Notes: a model not told the origin generated them from the letters alone. A DNA stretch of 64,000 nt from an uncultured Shewanella sp. (GCF_947491715.1 NZ_CANLKR010000002.1:301133-365132); one strand, 5' to 3'; shown: positions 45,413 to 55,106, numbered from the stretch's first letter. Translations and numbers: made by a program.

Positions 45413-46900
45413 ATGACAAACATCTTAAAAGATAGATCCTTAGCTGATTTATTGCGATTGGGCGCTGAGATAGAGCAGCAGTTTATGTGCATGTATTTAT
45501 ACGGTGCTTACAGCGTAAAGAAGCGTTATGTAGAAGGTCAATTTGAAGATGAAACCAGTGTCGATTATTTACCTCCTGAGCATCGACCTTTATTAGAAGA
45601 AGCCCGTCGTTGGGTGTCTAATATTTACACGGTAGCAAGGCAAGAAATGGAGCATTTGGCACTGGTCAATAACTTGCTAAGAGCCATTGGTGAAGCACCT
45701 TATTTTGCTCGGGATAACCTTAATACTGTTACAGATAATACCCAAGACCATATTTTTAAATGGTTTCCGTTAAGTGCTGAAGGTGGGGCGGGGCACGTGC
45801 CTTTCGATCCCATATTGAAAGGGGGAGAGGCTGACGATTTTACCTTGATCCCTTCTTGCAAAGAGGCGCATATAAAGCCTAAAGAGTTTGATTTCGCGTT
45901 AACGCCATTTACCAAAGAAGCGGTTAGAGCATGGACTTGCATGGAAGCGCCCTGCTTAGCGACTTTGAATAAAACCCCGAGTTTATGTGCTAATTGGTGT
46001 TTTACTTGCTGTGATCCAGATGAAGCTAATAGGTTAGATCAAGGTAGTTATGCGGGGATGATCTCCAAGCTTTATGAAGAAATCTTAAATCGATTTAAAA
46101 AATTAGCGGCAGATCAGTATGTGGTGCCAAGTCAAGATCAGGTGGCGTTATTACAGCAATATGATATTTATGTGTTTCCAGTTACCGATTTTGTATCAGC
46201 TAAACAGGCGATTGATCTTATTACAACACAAGGGGAAGGAAATCATGCCAGCATTGATTATCCCAGTCATTATCGACGTTTTTTTGAAATAGAAAAGCGT
46301 TATCAAGAGCAGCCACAATTATATTGGGAGCTACTGACTAACCCGAGCGAAGAGGATATTGTTAATCCAACAACTCGTGGCTTGTTTATTTTATCGAATC
46401 AAGCTTATGAGTTATTACTACTGATCTTAACAGCGCTATATGCATTACCTCAGTTACCTCAGCAAGCCCCTTTTTTAGCGTCGGCGTTAAAGCAAGAAGC
46501 ATTTTCTCCCATTATGACGATGATCATTCGTTCATTATCTGAATTACTGGTGCAACTAAAAGTCAGTCATGTTTCAAACAAACGAGTGGCCAGTAATTTT
46601 GATATTAGCCAAGAAGTGCGTGCACTCTTGGTTGAGCCCTATTGTGAGCCAATATCGAGCAATAGTGAAGTGGCGCTAAAACCTGATATTGGTGATATTA
46701 ACAAATTGCTTGAGCGTTTTAATCTGTTTAATCAAGGTTTAGCCAGTGTGGACCTTAAAGATGAAGATGTGGCAAACCCGCTGCTTATTTCATGGGCTCG
46801 GGAACGTCTCGACTACATTAAAACCAATGCTCAGCGGATCCAAGTGAATTTAAGCCGAATTACTCAGGTGGGAATTTACTCTCTGTTAGATGCTGGTTAA
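45413..46900 (+). CDS. Ferritin-like protein resembling the C-terminal half of VioB
   Basis: A 495-residue soluble protein. Residues ~10-110 and beyond form a ferritin-like helical domain (PF12902 type) with metal-ligand-like patterns GAEIEQQFMCMYLYGAYS and ARQEMEHLALVNNLLRAIGE. It continues with FDFALTPFTKEAVRAWTCME. These three stretches line up in order with the C-terminal region of VioB as I recall it, a haem-dependent enzyme that couples two indole-3-pyruvate imines in violacein synthesis. Here the N-terminal half of VioB is missing, but similar proteins lie at 55107 and 59041. It sits between eboC and the unknown gene at 46909, with AAGGAG before the ATG. Function as an oxidase or oxygenase is inferred. 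Confidence 0.75.
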   Translation: MTNILKDRSLADLLRLGAEIEQQFMCMYLYGAYSVKKRYVEGQFEDETSVDYLPPEHRPLLEEARRWVSNIYTVARQEMEHLALVNNLLRAIGEAPYFARDNLNTVTDNTQDHIFKWFPLSAEGGAGHVPFDPILKGGEADDFTLIPSCKEAHIKPKEFDFALTPFTKEAVRAWTCMEAPCLATLNKTPSLCANWCFTCCDPDEANRLDQGSYAGMISKLYEEILNRFKKLAADQYVVPSQDQVALLQQYDIYVFPVTDFVSAKQAIDLITTQGEGNHASIDYPSHYRRFFEIEKRYQEQPQLYWELLTNPSEEDIVNPTTRGLFILSNQAYELLLLILTALYALPQLPQQAPFLASALKQEAFSPIMTMIIRSLSELLVQLKVSHVSNKRVASNFDISQEVRALLVEPYCEPISSNSEVALKPDIGDINKLLERFNLFNQGLASVDLKDEDVANPLLISWARERLDYIKTNAQRIQVNLSRITQVGIYSLLDAG

Positions 46901-46908
46901 AGGAGCCG

Positions 46909-48216
46909 ATGATGCAGGATAATGAAGAATATGAATGCCAATCAGCAAGTTTTATTCATAATAATAGTCAATTTGCCGTTGGCAGTTTTTTAACTATTGA
47001 ATTTAGCGGTTATTTTACTTGCCGGCAAACAACAGACCCTGATCCTACAGATGATCCTTACGGCACCAGTGGCTACACAATGGCGTTAATGGGAGAGCCT
47101 TTACTGGATAATGTGATCCGTCTGCAGTGGTCAGATGAACACTGCACCTTGCGTCCGAGTGGAATCGCAGATCTGGAGCAGAAAATTAAAGCGGGCATAA
47201 GAGTTTCGAATGTGTATTTGAATGGCCAACAGGATGAATTTAGAGCGAAAAAGCTGCGTGGAGGTAGGGTTAATTTAGTGGATTCACCATTAAGTGATTT
47301 AGCCTGCGATCTTCAAAATAAGACTGTAATGGCATCACCCCAATTTATTTCTAATAATAACGTGGTGGGCTCTGATGACACAATGGCGTTTGTCATCGAG
47401 CCTTTTCAACTTGAAATTCGTAGTCCAGAACAGCGAAGTGATATTGAACCGTTAACGATCATTGCTCGTGATGTATTAGATACAGCGAGACCGTTTAAGC
47501 GGGCGATCGAGTTCGATCAGCCCAGTGCTTATGCGAGACGTTTAAGTGATGAGTTAGTCACAGACTCATCAGATGCTCATCAAGCCATAGGCGTCTTTGA
47601 TGAATATGGTTATTTTCGCAGTCGGCGGCAGTGGTTGGAGCAATATAAATACCTCTTTATGTCTTTAGAGGCGAGATTACATCAGTGTATTGATAATTTG
47701 CAGCAAGAAAATGACGTATCCATTATGCAAAGTGAAGTCAATGAACTTAAAAAACTCATGCAAGAACAAGTCATACGAGATGAGTTTACCGCTTATGTGA
47801 ATAGAGAACCTCATTTAGCTGGAATGAATAAGTTGGAAGCATTTATGCAATCGACTCCGTCTACTTTAGCGACAGACTTACAAGAAGAACTGACTTTATT
47901 ACTTAATGATTTATTGCCTTTTATTGCGACTGAAATTCAAAATACTACCAGTCGTCTATTTCAAATAGAAGCGTGGGGCAATCGTGTGACCAATAAGTTA
48001 GGTTTTCAAACTAAGTGGCAGCATGACATTAATTGCGTCCGCCAAGTAGAAGTAAAAGGTGGAGAAGTTTCATCTTGGCTAGAGGGAGAGGTGATAACGG
48101 ATCAGCCATGGTTTGTCGAATATTGGTTTGGTGCATGGGACGGAGATTTGTTAGCAGGTTTTATGAGCGGCCGTTTGCAAATTCCTTTTAAGCCTAACAA
48201 TGAATTGGAGTGCTGA
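46909..48216 (+). CDS. Unrecognised 435-residue protein in the ebo operon
   Basis: I do not recognise this protein. It has no signal peptide or membrane helix. The N-terminal third is beta-rich with a DPDPTDDPYGTSGYTMALMG segment and contains LRPSGIADLEQKIKAGIRVS; the C-terminal part has long helices with Gln/Glu runs (a possible coiled coil around MQSEVNELKKLMQEQ) and ends in a Trp-rich segment (PWFVEYWFGAWDGDLLAG). AAAGGAG lies just before the ATG. Eight bases separate it from the ferritin-like gene, so the two proteins probably work together, and it overlaps the start of eboA. Confidence 0.75.
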   Translation: MMQDNEEYECQSASFIHNNSQFAVGSFLTIEFSGYFTCRQTTDPDPTDDPYGTSGYTMALMGEPLLDNVIRLQWSDEHCTLRPSGIADLEQKIKAGIRVSNVYLNGQQDEFRAKKLRGGRVNLVDSPLSDLACDLQNKTVMASPQFISNNNVVGSDDTMAFVIEPFQLEIRSPEQRSDIEPLTIIARDVLDTARPFKRAIEFDQPSAYARRLSDELVTDSSDAHQAIGVFDEYGYFRSRRQWLEQYKYLFMSLEARLHQCIDNLQQENDVSIMQSEVNELKKLMQEQVIRDEFTAYVNREPHLAGMNKLEAFMQSTPSTLATDLQEELTLLLNDLLPFIATEIQNTTSRLFQIEAWGNRVTNKLGFQTKWQHDINCVRQVEVKGGEVSSWLEGEVITDQPWFVEYWFGAWDGDLLAGFMSGRLQIPFKPNNELEC

Positions 48217-48218
48217 GA

Positions 48219-48986
48219 GTGCTGATGCAGCTAAATGAAACACAGTGTCAAGTGCAGCATTCTCATTTATTACGTCAATTACCGAATACTTGGTTTGAAT
48301 CCACTTGTGCTCAACTTAAAGCTGACATTGATGACAGTAAGCTCACTAATATTGATTCATTAGCGGCCAATTGGTGTCATTACAGTGCACAAGCTGGACG
48401 TGAATATGCGGATCTTCAAATGCAAGAGGAGTTGATGGCTTGGCAAGCAGAAAGTGGCTTATTCAAGATGACGTTAATTGAAACTATCAGGCTGCAACTA
48501 TTGGCTTATACCTTATTGCATTTGTTGCCTAGTTTGCGCTTTAAATTGTTTAAATACTGCGTACGCTATAGTGATGATAATGAGAAACAAGCAGTGGTTA
48601 AAGGCTTAGAATTATTGGACCGTAATGGCAGCTGTAAAGCATTGATTGTGGATCTTTGTCGAACCAATAATACCGCATTATTTGCAGCCATTGCATTAAG
48701 TAATGCTTGGCCTGCGAAACATTTTAGTGATGTTGAATTTGAACAAATGTTATTGAAAGCTTTATTTTCTGATTTCAATATCGATTTAATTGTGGGTTTA
48801 AAAAAAAGGCATAGTCAGCGGCTGAGTCAATTAGCTTTTGATTATTTGTCCGAGCGGGCATTGGCCCAGAGAAGCTGGCCATGCTCCATTTATTCTGCCA
48901 TTGACCCCAAACATTTAACTGGTGAGCAAAAGGCTCGTTTAGCATTGCTACCTTTGCAAGTGCAAACATTGTTAAGCCGATATTAA
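48219..48986 (+). CDS. eboA: EboA domain protein
   Basis: A ~255-residue soluble, all-alpha-looking protein of the EboA family, whose biochemical role is unknown. The C-terminal signature FAAIALSNAWPAKHFSDVEF with LLKALF and RLSQLAFDYLSERALAQR matches the conserved end of EboA proteins from other clusters. The N-terminal 100 residues are less conserved. The start is ambiguous: GTG at 48219 lies 8 nt after GGAG and is my choice, with GTG 48210 and ATG 48225 as alternatives. It overlaps or abuts the preceding gene and is followed by eboB after 18 bp with AAAGGAG. Confidence 0.82.
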   Translation: MLMQLNETQCQVQHSHLLRQLPNTWFESTCAQLKADIDDSKLTNIDSLAANWCHYSAQAGREYADLQMQEELMAWQAESGLFKMTLIETIRLQLLAYTLLHLLPSLRFKLFKYCVRYSDDNEKQAVVKGLELLDRNGSCKALIVDLCRTNNTALFAAIALSNAWPAKHFSDVEFEQMLLKALFSDFNIDLIVGLKKRHSQRLSQLAFDYLSERALAQRSWPCSIYSAIDPKHLTGEQKARLALLPLQVQTLLSRY

Positions 48987-49004
48987 AGGATAAAGGAGAG
49001 AATA

Positions 49005-49889
49005 ATGCATTATTTTGATCCACATATTCACATGGTTTCACGCACGACTGATGATTATGAACGTATGCATGAAGCGGGTATTATTGGTGTGATTGAGCCT
49101 GCTTTTTGGCAAGGGCAAGCAAGAACGCATTTAGGCACGTTTATTGATTATTTTGATATGTTAATTGGTTGGGAACGGTTTCGAGCGAGTCAATTTGGGA
49201 TCCGTCATTTTTGCACTATGGGTTTAAACCCAAAAGAAGCGAATGATATTGAATTGGCTGAAGAGGTGTTGGCGATATTACCCCGTTATTTACAAAAAGA
49301 AGGGGTGGTTGCCGTGGGTGAAATTGGCTATGACGATATCACGACTCAGGAGCATCATGTGCTTTGTTGCCAGTTAGAAATGGCGAAAACTTATGGGTTA
49401 CCTGTGCTGATCCATACCCCCCACAGAGATAAAATTGGGGGAACTAAACGGACAATTGAAGCTATTCGTGAAGTCGGGGTGAGTGAATCTATGGTGGTGA
49501 TCGATCATCTCAATGAATTGACCTTGCCTTTGGTGATGGAAACGGATTGTTGGCGAGGCCATTCGGTGTACCCTAATACAAAAATGTCTGAGTCTCGAAT
49601 GGTGGCTTTACTCAGTGAATATGGGACAGAGAAGATGATAGTGAATAGCGCTGCTGATTGGGGGAAAAGCGATCCGCTTAAGGTACCTAAAACCGGTAAT
49701 AAGATGCGTGAAGCTGGGTTTTCAGATGCTGAAATTACCCAAGTGTTATTTAATAATCCGATTGATTTTTTTGCTCAAAGTGGCCGTATAAGCAGGAAGG
49801 AAGTGGGCCAATCGCTCAAGATAAACCAAACTCAACAGTGGCAAGACAATTCTGCATTAAGGGGACAAACGCCTGTCATTGAAGCTTAG
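49005..49889 (+). CDS. eboB: TatD-family metal-dependent hydrolase EboB
   Basis: A 294-residue TIM-barrel amidohydrolase. Metal-binding motifs are DPHIHM at the N-terminus, VGEIGYDDITTQEHH (bridging Glu), LIHTPHRDK and VIDHLNE, with a late Asp in VNSAADWGKSDPL. The class is related to TatD deoxyribonuclease, but Ebo members are thought to act on small molecules. It is in the ebo order A-B-E-F used by other bacteria. The C-terminal ~25 residues (RKEVGQSLKINQTQQW) look like a loose tail. Confidence 0.9.
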   Translation: MHYFDPHIHMVSRTTDDYERMHEAGIIGVIEPAFWQGQARTHLGTFIDYFDMLIGWERFRASQFGIRHFCTMGLNPKEANDIELAEEVLAILPRYLQKEGVVAVGEIGYDDITTQEHHVLCCQLEMAKTYGLPVLIHTPHRDKIGGTKRTIEAIREVGVSESMVVIDHLNELTLPLVMETDCWRGHSVYPNTKMSESRMVALLSEYGTEKMIVNSAADWGKSDPLKVPKTGNKMREAGFSDAEITQVLFNNPIDFFAQSGRISRKEVGQSLKINQTQQWQDNSALRGQTPVIEA

Positions 49890-49899
49890 GAATGAACGA

Positions 49900-51108
49900 A
49901 TGGCATTTCTATCCAGCGAGATCAGCTATTGCAGTAATGTGCATATGGGGGACTCACTTGCCCAGCTGCGCGATAATCTTGTTCAGTATATACAAGCGGT
50001 ACGTAAGCAAAGACAACTATCAAAAATGAGTGCGGGATTGTGGATAAGTGCTACTGCGGCCAATGAACTGAATAATGAACCCGCATTACAGTCTTTTAAA
50101 CATTTGCTTGATCAAACAGGTTTAAATTTGCAATCCATTAATGGATTCCCGTATGGGAACTTCCATCAACAGACAGTGAAAGAAAAAGTTTATCTTCCCG
50201 ATTGGTCAGCGATTGAGAGAGTCGATTATAGCCGATCCCTTGCTGTTATTTTAGCCGCATGTTTACCAGATGGTTGCGATAGCGGGACCATTTCGACTTT
50301 GCCTTTAGGCTATAAAAAGAACTGGACACCACAAAAACATCAAGCTGCAATTGCGCACTTAACTGAACTCATGGATTTTCTAGGGCAGCTTTATGAGCAA
50401 ACAGGGAAAAGGATCATCTTGTGTTTAGAAATGGAGCCGGATTGTGTTTTAGAGTCCACCGAGGAACTCATTACTTTTTTTAGGCATGAAATCCCTCAAG
50501 CCGCTATTTTTAAGCGACATTTAGCCATTTGCTATGATGTGTGTCATCAAGCGGTAATGTTTGAAGAGAGTGGCACTTCATTAAGGCGTATTCATGAGGC
50601 CAATATTGCTATTGGTAAGATCCAGATATCTAATGCATTGGAGGTTTTGTTTGACCATGAGGATCGTCCGCTCATGGATTGCTTACGCATGTTTTGTGAG
50701 TCTCGTTATTTACATCAAGTGAAATGCCTGCCTGTTGAGGAGCAAAATGTCGGCCGGTGCCATGACAGTCAACTGACTCAATACTCCGATTTAGTGTCAG
50801 CTTTATCACATCCTTTAAAGGGCAAAGGAAGAATTCATTTTCATGTGCCTATTCATGCTCCTTATTTAATCTTGCCACAATTGGGCACCACGCAGTCTGA
50901 AATATTAAGCGTGTTTGATTTTTTACATGATCATCCCGAATTGAGTCCATTTTTGGAAGTGGAAACCTACTCATGGCAAGTGTTACCGAGCCATATTCGC
51001 CCAGATAATGATGATGAGCTGATTATCCAAATAGCTGAAGAGTTGTCTTGGGTTGAAAGGGAATTACAACAGCGAGGAATATTATTTCATGACGCAAATG
51101 AAGACTAA
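49900..51108 (+). CDS. eboE: EboE metabolite-traffic protein, xylose-isomerase-like TIM barrel
   Basis: A 402-residue cytoplasmic protein of the EboE type with a sugar-phosphate isomerase/epimerase-like barrel. Probable metal-site segments are ILCLEMEPDCVLEST, HLAICYDVCHQAVMF and GRIHFHVPIHAPY. It begins MAFLSSEISYCSNVHMGDSL, a typical EboE start, from the ATG at 49900 with TTAGGA upstream; an in-frame TTG at 49879 is less likely. The name reflects the proposed role in moving precursors to the periplasm in scytonemin-making cyanobacteria; the actual reaction is unknown. The 3' end overlaps the eboF start by 20 nt. Confidence 0.88.
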   Translation: MAFLSSEISYCSNVHMGDSLAQLRDNLVQYIQAVRKQRQLSKMSAGLWISATAANELNNEPALQSFKHLLDQTGLNLQSINGFPYGNFHQQTVKEKVYLPDWSAIERVDYSRSLAVILAACLPDGCDSGTISTLPLGYKKNWTPQKHQAAIAHLTELMDFLGQLYEQTGKRIILCLEMEPDCVLESTEELITFFRHEIPQAAIFKRHLAICYDVCHQAVMFEESGTSLRRIHEANIAIGKIQISNALEVLFDHEDRPLMDCLRMFCESRYLHQVKCLPVEEQNVGRCHDSQLTQYSDLVSALSHPLKGKGRIHFHVPIHAPYLILPQLGTTQSEILSVFDFLHDHPELSPFLEVETYSWQVLPSHIRPDNDDELIIQIAEELSWVERELQQRGILFHDANED

Positions 51109-52507
51109 GCCGCTTATTGTGATTGATATTGTCGGGTTGACACCGTCACTGTTAGGAGAGCATACGCCGAATTTAAATGGCTTAATGCAAGAGGGAGAAA
51201 TGACGCCAATGCAAGGCGTGTTTCCAGCTGTGACTACCACTGCACAAGCGAGTATGTTAACAGGCTCTTACCCTGCACAACACGGTATTGTTGGCAATGG
51301 TTGGTATTTACGCGATCAAGCCGAAGTGCGTTTCTGGCTGCAACCTAACCAATTAATGCAAGGGAATAAAATCTGGCATAGCTTGAAGCATGAGCAGAAT
51401 GATTTTACCTGCTCGCAATTATTTTGGTGGTATAACATGTACGCTGGGGTGGATAATGCGATAACGCCTCGTCCCCATTATCCAGCCGATGGCCGTAAAG
51501 TGATGGGATTATATTCTGAGCCGGCGACATTACATGCTCAAATAGAAGCGCAAATTGGTGAATTTCCTTTTTTTAATTTTTGGGGGCCCACTGCAGATAT
51601 TCGTTCAAGTCGTTGGATTGTGGATTGTGCGATTGCAGAGCATCGAATGAACCAGCCTGATTTACAATTGGTGTATTTACCCCATCTTGATTATAACCTG
51701 CAACGATTAGGCCCAAATGATCTTGCTATTGCTGAGGATATTGCTGCTATTGATCATGAAGCAGGGCGATTGATTGACTTTGGCCGCAGTCAGGGGGCGG
51801 ATATCTTGGTGGTGTCTGAATATGGTATTTCACCCGTGTCACATTCGATTTCACTCAACCGAATCTTGCGCCAAGCAGGCTTATTAGCAGTTAGGCAATC
51901 ACTCACTTGGGAGCTACTTGATCCGGGGGCAAGTCGTGCTTTTGCTGTGGCCGATCATCAAATTGCCCACATTTATATTCAAGATGTTAATGATATTGCG
52001 CGGGTGAAAAGTATATTGGAAAAAGTATCCGGTGTTGAGCGGGTACTGGATCGCCGCACTCAATGTGATTATCACATTGACCATGCTCGCAGTGGGGAGT
52101 TGATCGCGATTGCCGAGCCCGATTGTTGGTTTAATTATTATTATTGGTTTGATGATAATCAAGCGCCTGATTTTGCACGCACGGTCGATATTCATAGAAA
52201 GCCGGGTTACGATCCTGTGGAACTTTTTATTGATCCCACACTTGGCTTTCCTAAGCTGCATATTGCGAAGCGTTTATTACAGAAGAAAATGGGTCAACGT
52301 ATATTGATGGACGTGATCCCACTGACACCTGAATTGGTGAAAGGCAGTCATGGGCGGTTAAACGATACTGAGGATGAAGGTCCGCTCATTATATCTAATA
52401 GCGCTGCATTGAGTGAGTTTCTGTATCAACACAAAACTTTTGATATTAAGCAAGTTAATCACTTAATCCATATGCACTTCAAGCAAGCTTTAAGGAAAGT
52501 TATATGA
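51089..52507 (+). CDS. eboF: EboF alkaline-phosphatase-superfamily phosphodiesterase
   Basis: A 472-residue enzyme of the type I phosphodiesterase / nucleotide pyrophosphatase group. It has the metal Asp in IVIDIVGLTPSLL, the nucleophile Thr in FPAVTTTAQASMLTG, HGIVGNGWYLRD, a metal site in YLPHLDYNLQRLGP, another in VVSEYGISPVSHS and the final His in KGSHGRLND. No signal peptide is present, so it acts in the cytoplasm unless exported otherwise. The ATG at 51089 has GAGGAA upstream; starts further upstream overlap EboE and are unlikely. Its stop and the next ATG share ATGA, so the beta-propeller gene that follows is translationally coupled to eboF. Confidence 0.88.
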   Translation: MTQMKTKPLIVIDIVGLTPSLLGEHTPNLNGLMQEGEMTPMQGVFPAVTTTAQASMLTGSYPAQHGIVGNGWYLRDQAEVRFWLQPNQLMQGNKIWHSLKHEQNDFTCSQLFWWYNMYAGVDNAITPRPHYPADGRKVMGLYSEPATLHAQIEAQIGEFPFFNFWGPTADIRSSRWIVDCAIAEHRMNQPDLQLVYLPHLDYNLQRLGPNDLAIAEDIAAIDHEAGRLIDFGRSQGADILVVSEYGISPVSHSISLNRILRQAGLLAVRQSLTWELLDPGASRAFAVADHQIAHIYIQDVNDIARVKSILEKVSGVERVLDRRTQCDYHIDHARSGELIAIAEPDCWFNYYYWFDDNQAPDFARTVDIHRKPGYDPVELFIDPTLGFPKLHIAKRLLQKKMGQRILMDVIPLTPELVKGSHGRLNDTEDEGPLIISNSAALSEFLYQHKTFDIKQVNHLIHMHFKQALRKVI

Positions 52508-53640
52508 AGAATTTTGCTAATGAGCCCATTAACGTAAACATGGCTTTTTGTCGTCACCAGATTAAAAAAAATAAGGTGTTGTGTTATGGCTTACTCAACC
52601 CTAGAGGCATGGCGTTTACCCCAGAAGGAGACTTACTGGTGATTGAAGCGGGGGCGGCAGAATTGGCGCCGCCTTATTCTGGACAGCTAACATGTCGAGA
52701 CTGTCATACTGGAGAGATAAAGCAGACTCTACTGAGTGGTTATCGAGCCCTGAATATGCAGCAGCGAATGTTACGGGATGAAATAATGGGGTTGGCGGAC
52801 ATAGCCCCAACACAAGTGTTACAAACACACAAGAGTGCTTGGTTGATTGCTTTTACCGATTATATTGAAGGTTCTAAAATCTTAGAGCTGCAGCCTGCTT
52901 TTTTAAAGGGAGACGCACCTGACGTTACCCCACTGTTTGACACTCAAGGGAATATTAATAGTTTATGCTATCACCCTGAACGTCACGCTTGGTATGGGAT
53001 TAAACCCGATACTAATGAAGTCGTGGAATTTATGCGTGGAAACCCACAAAAAGTGGTGTGTGTGCTGCCTGAATTAGCGTTAGGGCAAGAAGCCGTGCCT
53101 GTGAATATTGTGTATGATGCGTCGACGCAAAAGTTATTAATTTCTTTATTTTCAGGCGAATTAGGTCGTGGGGGTAAGTTTAAAGGCATTGATTTTGAGA
53201 AATATCAAGGTGCGGTGATTGCACTGGATTTAAATAATCATCAAATTGAGACTTTGATCACCGGATTAACTTTGCCTACAGGCCTGTGTATGACAGAGGG
53301 GGGACAAATTTTAGTCACCGAATTATGTGAAGAAGTTCTTGAACCTCTACCAGCATCGGGCTTGCCCACTGAGCCATGTCATGGTGGGTTTAAGCGCTTT
53401 AGTGGTCGTTTATTACGGGTTGATTTATCATTGGGTCAGTGTGATATTTTAGCAACAGGTTTAGATACGCCGTCTAATCTTTTGGTACACAAAGACAATA
53501 TTTATATCAGTGAAGGCATGGGGTTGCCTGGACGTCTATTACCGGCGTTAAATGGGCATAGCCAAGAACTCAGTGGAATGATCCGTAGAGTCTCACTCAA
53601 TGAGGGGGAGGAAGGCAACCTATCCACTCAGACGAGCTGA
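52504..53640 (+). CDS. SMP-30/NHL-like beta-propeller protein in the ebo operon
   Basis: A 378-residue soluble protein with repeated beta-propeller blades: LNPRGMAFTPEGDLLVIEAG at the N-terminus, GNINSLCYHPERHAWYGIKP, LTLPTGLCMTEGGQILVTEL and LDTPSNLLVHKDNIYISEG near the end. This is the pattern of SMP-30/gluconolactonase or NHL proteins. No signal peptide is seen. Lactonase or scaffold roles are both possible. It is the last gene of the plus-strand operon, coupled to eboF by an ATGA overlap. NHL-repeat proteins are also found with scytonemin genes, which makes the association notable. Confidence 0.78.
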   Translation: MKNFANEPINVNMAFCRHQIKKNKVLCYGLLNPRGMAFTPEGDLLVIEAGAAELAPPYSGQLTCRDCHTGEIKQTLLSGYRALNMQQRMLRDEIMGLADIAPTQVLQTHKSAWLIAFTDYIEGSKILELQPAFLKGDAPDVTPLFDTQGNINSLCYHPERHAWYGIKPDTNEVVEFMRGNPQKVVCVLPELALGQEAVPVNIVYDASTQKLLISLFSGELGRGGKFKGIDFEKYQGAVIALDLNNHQIETLITGLTLPTGLCMTEGGQILVTELCEEVLEPLPASGLPTEPCHGGFKRFSGRLLRVDLSLGQCDILATGLDTPSNLLVHKDNIYISEGMGLPGRLLPALNGHSQELSGMIRRVSLNEGEEGNLSTQTS

Positions 53641-53665
53641 GTGGAGAAATCTTTATTGTCTTCTT

Positions 53666-55096
53666 CTATTTTACATAGTTTGTGGTGCAAGCAGCAGGTA
53701 AGCTGCCTGTAGAGCAGCCGCCAGTATTGGGTTTTACTTGTTTAAATAAATGCGATACGGCAGCATTTGTTTGTTGCGTAGCAATGGCATCACGTCCAGT
53801 GCCTTCAGTGCCCGTTGATATATTGTGACAACTCATACAATTAAAGGCTGGATTAATATCCGCGACGCCATTTTGGACATAGGTTTCCATACTGACATTG
53901 GCCGATGATAAAGAGCCTCTTTGAAAGTTAGTTGTCGCAGGTAAGTTGCCATTTTGGGACCACACATTGCCGGTGAGTTCATAATTAGCCCAGTAATCGG
54001 CTGTGCTACTGTTGGCTTTAATATTGTCACTCATCGACTGGTTTATTTGCTGCATATTGGTGGTGTTTTCGGGATCTTGCTCAGGTACGCTAGACTCTCC
54101 ATAAGGGTGAACGCGACAGACCTGTGTCGGTTTATCTGCTTGAAAGGTGTTTCGAGGGCAATCTTTACAATCTGGATTATAAAAATTCCATTCGCCTGTT
54201 GGTGGCGCAGCTGAGGTGATTTGTGCGCAATCTGGTGCATTTCGGTAATGATCAAAGGTGGCCCAGATAAACTCTTTATGTACTTGTGTGGTTCCAACAA
54301 CATGGATCCCCACTAAGGCTAAATCCACTAACTCGCACTTATTTTCAATAATACCTGGGATCACAAAATAATCATCGGGCGTATTAGGATTGAGCATCCA
54401 AGCTGTTTTTAATACAAACGAACTGGCAGGAAAACGTAAATTGGCATAGTTATTGTCACCTGAGCCATTACTGGGGTATTGCTCATACACTTTCGCAGCA
54501 CAGTTTGACTGATATAAATCACATTGATTGATAAAATCATAGCTGATCTTATTGACGAGAATATCGTAGTAAACAAAGTTACCCGCTTGATCTATCAAGG
54601 GAAAATTAGAGCCCGCTTGTACGGGGGCATTCTCTAATACCGTTTGAGATAAATAAAGCCGTTCCGGGTTTTCTTTACGCTCCTTTTGGCATGTATTGGC
54701 ATCCGTTGTGGTGGCCGTTCCCCATTTTCTCGGGGTGTTACCTTTATCGACAAATATGTCGTATGTTGGCATCCATGATAAAAAACGGGGTTGTTTGGTG
54801 GTGCTGTCGATTTGTAATAGGTAACTAAAGGCTTGCCAAGCAAATTGTTGGAAAGAGCAGTTATCGCCGTCGGTCACGCTGGTGGGCAAATGACTGCTTG
54901 GAGTTAACCAGTTTGCACTGCCTGAACAGCTTAAAGCTGAAGTGGGTGTAGAAGGGGCACTGCTCATTGCGCTGTTGGGCACCATTGCGGTCTGGCTATC
55001 GCTACTTTGGTTATTAGTATTCTCGGTTGTCGGTTTTGGCATGCAAGCGCTTAAGTTCAAGGTGACAGTGAGCAATATAAGTGTTAGTGGTTTCAT
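53666..55096 (-). CDS. Mono-haem c-type lipoprotein (copy A)
   Basis: A 476-residue exported lipoprotein. The signal ends in LNLSAC, giving a lipidated Cys, followed by a Ser/Thr/Gln-rich linker. The only CxxCH motif is FNCMSCHNIS near residue 435, suggesting one c-type haem near the C-terminus. Middle blocks NCSFQQFAWQAFSYLLQI, LVGIHVVGTTQVHKEFIWAT and NVSMETYVQ recur in the second copy at 57717, so these two are a family. I do not recognise a named enzyme. The ATG at 55096 has AAGGAG before it. It lies 10 bp after the VioB-N-like gene and shares its transcript. Confidence 0.78.
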   Translation of the reverse strand: MKPLTLILLTVTLNLSACMPKPTTENTNNQSSDSQTAMVPNSAMSSAPSTPTSALSCSGSANWLTPSSHLPTSVTDGDNCSFQQFAWQAFSYLLQIDSTTKQPRFLSWMPTYDIFVDKGNTPRKWGTATTTDANTCQKERKENPERLYLSQTVLENAPVQAGSNFPLIDQAGNFVYYDILVNKISYDFINQCDLYQSNCAAKVYEQYPSNGSGDNNYANLRFPASSFVLKTAWMLNPNTPDDYFVIPGIIENKCELVDLALVGIHVVGTTQVHKEFIWATFDHYRNAPDCAQITSAAPPTGEWNFYNPDCKDCPRNTFQADKPTQVCRVHPYGESSVPEQDPENTTNMQQINQSMSDNIKANSSTADYWANYELTGNVWSQNGNLPATTNFQRGSLSSANVSMETYVQNGVADINPAFNCMSCHNISTGTEGTGRDAIATQQTNAAVSHLFKQVKPNTGGCSTGSLPAACTTNYVK

Positions 55097-55106
55097 TGTC
55101 CTCTCC

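Noticed and set aside
53624..53644. A terminator after the beta-propeller gene.
   Set aside because: A 7-bp inverted repeat CCACTCA/TGAGTGG is present but is followed by AGAAATC rather than a T run, so termination is not supported.
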